A stretch of DNA of 64,000 nucleotides from Parachlorella kessleri. Lineage: Eukaryota; Chlorophyta; Trebouxiophyceae; Chlorellales; Chlorellaceae. The stretch's first letter is position 1, and every line of letters starts with the position of its first letter. This document shows, in pieces, positions 58,107 to 64,000 of this stretch. Location of the stretch: positions 1-64,000 of the forward strand of contig BBXU01001685.1 in NCBI GenBank assembly GCA_001598975.1, read 5' to 3'. A program made the translations under genes and the position numbers. The notes beneath the pieces are model-generated. The model worked only from the letters and a program-made list of their open reading frames with translations. It was not told the origin of the DNA and ran no database searches.

Positions 58107-58849
58107 GCCTTGGGCTCCAATCGGTGGCTACGGCAACGAGCGGTGAGCTCTACTATTAAAGCGCCTAGGGCTTTCCGGCCCTCCTTGCTGCTGTGGCAAC
58201 TTCCACTCGCTTCTTGCGCATCAGGTTGGCCCTCCCTCCTTGGATTGCGACCGCAAAAAATGGGGTGCGATTGCGGCCTCCCGTAATAGGGGTGAGGCTG
58301 GCCCAGCCAGTCGGCAACACTTAAAAGTTGTGCAATAGACTGTGGGGCTTGCGGTTGTGCCTCTCAAAAATAGTAACATGATATTTGCTGTTGGACTCCT
58401 GACCAGACAGACAACTCCTTGCGTTACAACCACTATTTCCCCCTAGTTTGGTTCTAGCCCAGCATGCTGCACCGCGGGCGGCCTCGATGTCATAGTAGGT
58501 TATCATCTACTTAGTCACTTGGCCTATTACTCCTTGAAAGACTCTTTCTTGATTTGTTTAGTACCCCCTGATTTGCTCAGTAGTGCCTCGAGTCTTTGTG
58601 ACTGTCTCAGCTGCCAAATACAGCTCTTGGTTAGGACTAACATGCATACTCAGTGTCAGTTCCTCGTTCATGACGGGCACCTGTATGTTACCCAGCTTCC
58701 ATAAAAATTTTGTACACTATACGACCCTTCCGTGCCGGCCTACTGATTGAGCTGCTTGGATTTTGCGGTGGATGACTATGTTGTCACCTGGTTCTGAGTT
58801 TTGTGTTGGGTGGTTATGTTGTGGCAAGGTTCTGGGTTTTGTGTTGGGT

Positions 58850-58955
58850 GAATATTAGCATGGGTGGCAGGTAGCGCAAACAGGGAGTAGAGCTGGGCCG
58901 GACTGGACAGGACGGACAGGGCTGGATGCAGAATGAGCCTGAGTCTTGCCTGAGT
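58850..58955 (-). repeat. dispersed repeat copy, minus orientation
   Basis: The minus strand reads ACTCAGGCAAGACTCAGGCT, CATTCTGCATCCAGCCCTGT, then a GTCC repeat, CAGCTCTACTCCCTGTTTGC, and CTACCTGCCACCCATGCTAA. This is one of the most complete copies. Confidence 0.8.
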
Positions 58956-59311
58956 ATACGTTGAATATGTTGTGACCTGGCTCGTCACTGGCAGCCCCAA
59001 ATGTGTGGACTGCGCTTTCTACTCCTACATTACACCTTACTGATTTCCTGTGCATGGCTTTAGGCTTTATAGGTGAGCATGTACGCCTTTTGTGTACTGT
59101 CTTCTGGCTTCACCATACCCTCTATGGCCGCGTGTGGTCAGAGGAATTGTGGCAGCTGCACACCCCTGAGAGATGGGGCGCACCCATGCGTGCCCTCCCA
59201 ATGCCTTGGCTAGAAGTGGAGGAAGACCTGTTGCATTTGCCAAGAGCTACTATTGTCCCTTGCATGATTGTCCCTATACGTATCATGTCGCTTGTAAATC
59301 GCGCTGTGTGA

Positions 59312-59316
59312 TTACA
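59312..59316 (-). promoter_or_regulatory. TGTAA polyadenylation signal, TMEM186-like gene
   Basis: Minus-strand TGTAA about 120 bp downstream of the stop codon at 59438. Confidence 0.55.
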
Positions 59317-59437
59317 GACTCCATACAGAGTTGATCTGAGGACGTAACATGATTGCAGCCTTCCCCTAGCGATGGGCGGCAAAAGATGACGTGGCTAGAA
59401 CCAAATACGGCAAAGACAACGCCACCAATGCAGTAGA

Positions 59438-61108
59438 TCATAGCAAGCTCGTCTTGCGGGACTCGCCCTGTGCCACTGGTAGCTGTCCTTCAGATGGCTG
59501 CTCTTGCTGCCCTAGCCGACCCTCCAATAGATCCCGTAGTTGCTGCTTGTCAACAATGAAACCATACCGGAGTGACAGGTAGTATTGGCGGTCACCTGCA
59601 GCAAACAACTGAAACTCAAGTCCATGCATGACTCGTCAGATGCTTGTTCTTGAGTGAGACTAGCAGTATGTGCCTTACCCCAGTATGGACCTTCTCTAGA
59701 CCATGTTAAAAACCAGACCTCAGGGAAATTGCACAGCATTACTGCATACAGCCCTGTCAGTCAATATGCCCATACCTCCTCTCTGATCCGCAATGCCACC
59801 CATTTTTACCAAAGAATGATATGTAAACAAACCATATAAAGCCCTGGCAAATAAGAGATTACCCTTTTCCAAGCGATACCCTTCCTGTGCTTACCTTCTA
59901 CATCGACTGGGATAAGCATTTCCTGGAGCATGGAAGCCCTCACTTGGGGCAGCACCCCCTGTAATGGCGGCACGATGGCTGGCAGCTGCACCTCGATGTC
60001 CTGCGACGCAGCAGCAGAACGGCCTCTAATGAAAGAGAAGATGGGAAAAAAAAGTCGCTGTGGCCCTACAGCGAGGGCTGTGTCGTTTACCAAACCCATA
60101 CATCATGTAACCTCACCCCATAAAAGAACATTTACAACCTGCTGTCAAGCAGCCCTGTGCCTATGCACCAAGGCTCCAGCCATGCGTAACCTACCACATC
60201 GGCCGCAGCCCTTGCAGTCCGCCTCAACTGCCTCAGCTTACAACACCCGGGCTCACCTCCCGGTTGCCCCAGAAGTCCAACACGCTGAACCGCGCTTTGG
60301 CTGGGCAGCCAGCAGCGTCCCTGAGCAGCGACAGCTCCCCCACATAGCGCCGGCTATAGTACCAAAGCGTGGTCGAGGCCACAGCACTCCCTACCAGTAG
60401 GGAGCTTGCTATGACTGCCTGCATAGCTGAGACCTCACCCTGCAGGCAGTAGCAGCCCCGCGCCAAGCGTGGGTGGCCCCTATGAGACGGCAGTTTCTGC
60501 ATGATGCTGCAAGGCAGTCCTACCGCTGAAAGCCAGGTGGGACAATTTCGGAGGCATGGAACTATCTGCACTACCTGCTGGGGTCATGAACATCAACGCA
60601 AGGATATCTGCCCTCGATATTCACCAAATCACATGCCACTATTGAACCGAGGCAGCCCAGCAGTCCATCCCAGGCTTGCCTGAGAGAGGAATGTCGTGAT
60701 GGGTATTGCCAGAGCTGCCACCCCGGACAGCTGGAATATCTTCATTCTAACCAGCAGCCGGAAGAGGCGCATACCTCGCCCCCGGTAGAGCACTTCCTTG
60801 GTCGGACCAACCGGCTCACTAGGGGAGGGCTGCTCCAGCCCGGCAGGCGCCCCGCCCATGGCAAACCCAGACCGGTGCGGCGCCGTGCTGAACCCGCGGA
60901 CTGTAGGCAAGCTTGACACCCCAAGACTGGGCTGCTGGTCAAGTGCAGCAAGGAGGCTGCAGGCGAGCGGCACTACTGGCAAGGACCTCCTGCTTCCCAG
61001 CACTACTGCTTTGCTAGGAAGGTCATGTACTAGCCAGTGTGAAGCGTCACTTGTGCCTGCCAGTAGTCTAGGGTCGCTGGGTAGCAGTCTTGCCAGTGAG
61101 CGAAGCAT
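59438..61108 (-). CDS. TMEM186: TMEM186-like mitochondrial inner-membrane protein
   Basis: Four exons on the minus strand: 61108-60680, 60418-60257, 60000-59895, 59595-59438; 284 aa. The N-terminal 80 residues (MLRSLARLLPSDPRLLAG, ending VRGFSTAP) look like a mitochondrial presequence. Family marks: VLYRGRGMRLFRLLVRMKIF before the first membrane segment (GVAALAIPITTFL), the second (AVIASSLLVGSAVASTTL), YYSRRYVGELSLL, and FSVLDFWGNRE. In animals TMEM186 helps assemble respiratory complex I. The start ATG sits in a good ACCATG context. Intron 1 has a GC donor (CAG|GCAAGC). Exon 4 has a less conserved C-terminal tail ending RKTSLL. Confidence 0.8.
59736..59803 (+). repeat. diverged dispersed repeat copy in TMEM186-like intron 3
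   Basis: ACTGCATACAGCCCTGTCAG, then CCTCCTCTCTGATCCGCAAT, resembles the first unit at 35465-35552 (CTCCTCTCTGATCGCACTAC). Opposite to the direction of the host gene. Confidence 0.55.
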
Positions 61109-62177
61109 GGTGGCTGGAACACAAGGAACAGAACCCTGGTCAGTTGGCAACAGGTCTATCTGCAATTTTCATTAATGATTACGACTCTCCAAAGGTCCCC
61201 TTGAAGGCATTCGGAAAGGCATTGAGCGCTAGGGCGCAGCACTCTTGACAGCCAAGGCGCCAGGTATGAGTAGTGAGTCAGTGGGGCTGGGGACGAGGAC
61301 TACTCCTCTTCCCGCAGATCTCCCTCATCGTGACACATCGCAACCTTCTGCCTCGATACTTACAATAAGGCATGACGGAGAGACAGCGGAGGTCTCTGCG
61401 ACACGAAGCCTCAACCTAGATCAGCCTGCGCGCCTAACGCAGCAAGGATGAAGCCGGCGTATATAAAGGAGACGGGGTTAGGTAAAGGTAAGCCGTTCGA
61501 AGCAGTGCTAAAGACTGATGACGGCGTTTGCAGCAGCAACCACCCTGTCCCATGACCCTGTCCCGGTGCGTGTCTTGTAGAAGTCAACCCCTTCGAAGGT
61601 CGTGCATAGCAGTGTGCAAGGGTACAGGGGTTCCCAGCAGGCTAGCAGGAAGCCGGTATGCTGTGTTGAAGCAATGCCACAGCACATCAGCGGGGCACCG
61701 GCAGCAGAGGCTGGGAAGGAGCTGGAGCCCCTGCCTGAGCCTGCTACCGGAACCTCTGCGGGTAATATCAGCACATCAACCGTGCTGCCGACATAGTGTC
61801 AGCAGCTGTGATGCATCTGGCATGAAAATCAGGTTACATGTGGACTTCATAGAAGGGCACGCTTTTTACTTTGTACATGGTATAACACAGCAGCAAGAAC
61901 CTCTCCGTCCTGGTAGCTACCTGACCCGCACAAGCACTTCTTATCTACCACTTGAGATGGCCCGTGGGTGCTGTGCGTCCTCAGTTCCGTTGGTGCCTAA
62001 ACTAATTGGCTTTAACACCCCCTTGTTCACCTCACAGTATTGTTAGGATTACTCACGATGCCATCAAACTGCTGTTGCCAGACACAACGACCGAGGCACG
62101 GTCATGCGAGCAGGCCGAGCCTTCGCTTCTAACTGCGGTTCCTTAGCAAGTCAATGATACGAAAGTCAATCACTTTC
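61109..62177. other. spacer between two minus-strand genes
   Basis: 1.1 kb: promoter of the TMEM186-like gene and 3'UTR of the EFCAB10-like gene (minus-strand TGTAA near 61832 is a weak candidate). Nothing else recognised. Confidence 0.5.
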
Positions 62178-63011
62178 TCAAGCCTCACTTAACTCTGCAG
62201 GCTCAGCCGGAGCAGCCCATCGATGCTGGAAGAACTCTTTCAAGAACATGACGAAAGCCTGCAACAGCGGGCAAGGGTCATACCAACATCATGACAGTTC
62301 TTACTTGTGCAGACACAAAGGCAACACTGCTCACCAGTGCGGTAGGACCACTGCCTAAAACTCACATTTTTTGACACCTCGCCCCCTGGAAACCGCTCCT
62401 CCAGGGCTTCCGCACTTAAGCCACTGCCGCCGAGAAGCTTGATGCCCTTCAAGCAGGAGTGGCACAACTAGTGTAGTGCAACAGCGTACTGCCACCTGAT
62501 CATGCTGCCGTGCGTCCTTACATTGGCATTACTGCACAAGCCAAAAGGTTGCGTGCAGCAAGCACAAGACAAGGCAGGCAGCCTTTCGTGCGTTGCATCG
62601 CAGTGTGGAAGGCATGCTGCTGTGTTGGGCATGCTCGACTGCAGTCTGTGTGGAGTTAGGCGATGCCTCACCTTGCCTGCTGCCTCTAGTGAAATGAAGC
62701 CAGTCTTGGCTTCATCGAGCTGCTCAAAAGTTGACTCCAAGTTGGTCTCGCTTAAGAGGCTGGAATCCTTGCCCTGCTGCAGCTCTGACAAAAACAGCTG
62801 CAAAGAGGTGATGGGGTCTTCAGGCTGCTCAGTTAGAAGGTGGGCTGTGAGGTCCTGCAGGAGGTTGAAGACCACAAGCGATCAAGCGATCAAGGTTTGG
62901 TCGCCTTCAAGCGACCAGTAGGCAGCTGCTACTTGCCTCCAGCAGCTGTTGTATGCGGTAGTTCTGCGAGTAAGATATCATAGCTGCTCGCTCGTCGGCA
63001 GACGAGGCCAT
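62178..63011 (-). CDS. EFCAB10: EFCAB10-like protein (RIIa-type docking helix plus degenerate EF-hand)
   Basis: Four exons on the minus strand: 63011-62937, 62854-62672, 62446-62366, 62258-62178; 139 aa, close to the animal protein in size. N-terminal segment: YRIQQLLEDLTAHLLTEQPE then DPITSLQLFLSEL, a dimerisation/docking-like helix pair as in PKA RII and radial-spoke proteins. It is followed by LESTFEQLDEAKTGFISLEA, an EF-hand-like region with poor calcium ligands, GKGIKLLGGSGLSAEALEER, and AFVMFLKEFFQHRW. Animal EFCAB10 is associated with cilia. Intron 1 has a GC donor (GAG|GCAAGT); intron 3 splits AAT|GTGAGT. The terminal acceptor TTGAAG of intron 2 is weak but the phase and motif continuity support it. 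Confidence 0.8.
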
Positions 63012-63813
63012 TCCTCAGAAGGTGGCCTTTCTGATCAGTGATCAGTGAGCGCCAAGAGCAACTGACGGTGCAGATGCAAGCCTGAAATCTTTAAAAGCTC
63101 TGAAAGGAGTTTTGGAGGGAGGGGCGGCGCGTGGGCCTTATGGTGGTGAGTTGCAGAGATCCTAGAGGCGCTCCCGCCGCCGACGACAGATGGTGCCCAC
63201 TGGCTCTCAGCACACAGAATGGGTGCTTTGGGTGGTGCCAATGCATAAGGTTGATACTAGGGTCAGAGATGTAGTAGCTCTGGTGTGTCAGGGCTCAGGG
63301 TATGCTGCCAGAGCTTGCATGGCAAACTGAGTTAGCTGTCAAGTAACTTAAATCGCGACTGGTATGGTGGTAAGGAGCCGGCCTTCTTCTGAGGCTAGCT
63401 GCAAGCACAGCCTGGGCTCCTGCCGGCATGGGATCCACATGTTGGCAACCGAGCTGACACGGGGGGCTGGGTCTTTGCCCGAGCACAGCGCCTTATCAGA
63501 CAGTCCATTCAAGCTACAAAAGCAGTCTATAGATTGTAATCGGTAGGCAACATGAATAAGCTCAAGCAGTCGGGCCGGGTTAATACCAACCTTGCCAGGA
63601 ACAACAGGCTAACACACCAAACAATGCCTCAAATAACTGCAGTGCTGTCTAAAAGTAGCAATGAAGCAGAGTAGCAGTATTACACATTGTTCATCCAAGA
63701 GAAACAAGGTACACATACAACAGCTGGGGCAAGGAACAACGAAAGTGGGTACATGGCAAGGCAAGGCAGGGGGTTCATCCGTCAGTGGAGTATGCAGCAG
63801 GCTCCTGCTGGGC
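63012..63813. other. spacer EFCAB10-like to Gly/Arg-rich gene
   Basis: 0.8 kb with the EFCAB10-like promoter and the 3'UTR of the next gene, which has a minus-strand TGTAA at 63680-63684. No other element seen. Confidence 0.55.
63680..63684 (-). promoter_or_regulatory. TGTAA polyadenylation signal, Gly/Arg-rich gene
   Basis: Minus-strand TGTAA 130 bp beyond the stop at 63814, the typical distance in green algae. Confidence 0.6.
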
Positions 63814-64000
63814 TCAGAACCGGGCCCGGCCACGGCCCCTGAACCCACCGCTGCTGCCAAACCCTCCGCCCCTGCCGCCGCCGCTGCTGCCCCCAAACCC
63901 GCTGCCCCGCCCGCCGCTGCGCCCGCCGCTGAAGGACCCGCCCCGGCCGCCGCCATAACTGCCACCATAACTGCCGCGACCGCCAGGAGTGCCAAAGCCG
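63814..64000 (-). CDS. C-terminal end of a Gly/Arg-rich (RGG) RNA-binding-type protein, partial
   Basis: The minus strand has an open frame entering from the window edge (GFGTPGGRGSYGGSYGGGRG) and ending RGRGRARF then stop. Gly, Arg, Ser, Phe and Tyr dominate, typical of RGG tails of DEAD-box helicases, nucleolins, GAR1 or other RNA-binding proteins. The catalytic or RNA-binding domain lies beyond base 64000, so identity cannot be given. It is not fibrillarin, whose GAR region is N-terminal. Absence of introns and the good TGTAA downstream support a real terminal exon. Confidence 0.7.
   Translation of the reverse strand, partial: GFGTPGGRGSYGGSYGGGRGGSFSGGRSGGRGSGFGGSSGGGRGGGFGSSGGFRGRGRARF

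Larger units (their letters stand above)
58107..59437. other. convergent 3' spacer PLATZ / TMEM186-like
   Basis: 1.3 kb between convergent stops. It contains a full-length dispersed-repeat copy on the minus strand (58850-58955) and minus-strand TGTAA at 59312-59316. No coding exon seen. Confidence 0.55.

Noticed and set aside
63814..64000. Second fibrillarin gene
   Set aside because: The shared GTPGGRG words are generic RGG composition; here the stop follows the Gly-rich part, whereas fibrillarin has it at the N-terminus.

Overview
The window is nuclear DNA of a green alga (Chlorophyta; a trebouxiophyte-like alga is my best guess). The evidence is intron-rich genes with short introns, moderately high GC coding sequence, candidate TGTAA polyadenylation signals, plant-type families (PLATZ, Lifeguard/BI-1) and transit-peptide-like N-termini. 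Nothing bacterial or viral was recognised. Gene models were built by hand: ORF segments were joined at splice sites and kept only where reading frame and family conservation agreed. I modelled sixteen protein genes with 103 introns.

Layout. 45-5157 (+) is the 3' two thirds of eIF3a. 6047-8365 (-) is a ChaC-type gamma-glutamylcyclotransferase. 10064-12951 (+) is a single-RRM, Gln-rich protein. 15960-20177 (+) is an RNase Z-like protein that has lost its metal-binding motifs. 20902-26453 (+) is an acidic/Lys-Pro-rich two-HMG-box protein. 26910-29836 (-) is a plastid-type haem-oxygenase-like diiron protein. 30807-31492 (-) is a small zinc-finger protein.

31821-44340 (+) is a tandem array of three F-box/LRR paralogues. 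Next comes a Lifeguard/BAX-inhibitor-1 protein (45839-47994, +). The spacers after F-box genes 1 and 2 carry dead copies of the first exon of this Lifeguard gene, so the duplicated unit included it. A 472-bp hAT-like MITE with an 8-bp target duplication sits at 45202-45673.

49412-52123 (-) is fibrillarin, divergent from 52410-54184 (+), a fusion of an FHA domain to a Pin1-type prolyl isomerase. 56011-58106 (+) is a PLATZ zinc-binding protein. 59438-61108 (-) is a TMEM186-like mitochondrial protein. 62178-63011 (-) is an EFCAB10-like small protein. At 63814 the 3' end of a Gly/Arg-rich protein runs off the window (-).

The genes do not form one pathway; this is an ordinary eukaryotic neighbourhood with a local expansion. 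The most interesting signals are the RNase Z pseudoenzyme, the FHA-Pin1 fusion, an unusually high share of GC-AG introns (11 of 103 modelled, one of them ambiguous) including sites that switch between GT and GC among the F-box paralogues, the relic Lifeguard exons, the MITE, and a dispersed repeat family found on both strands.
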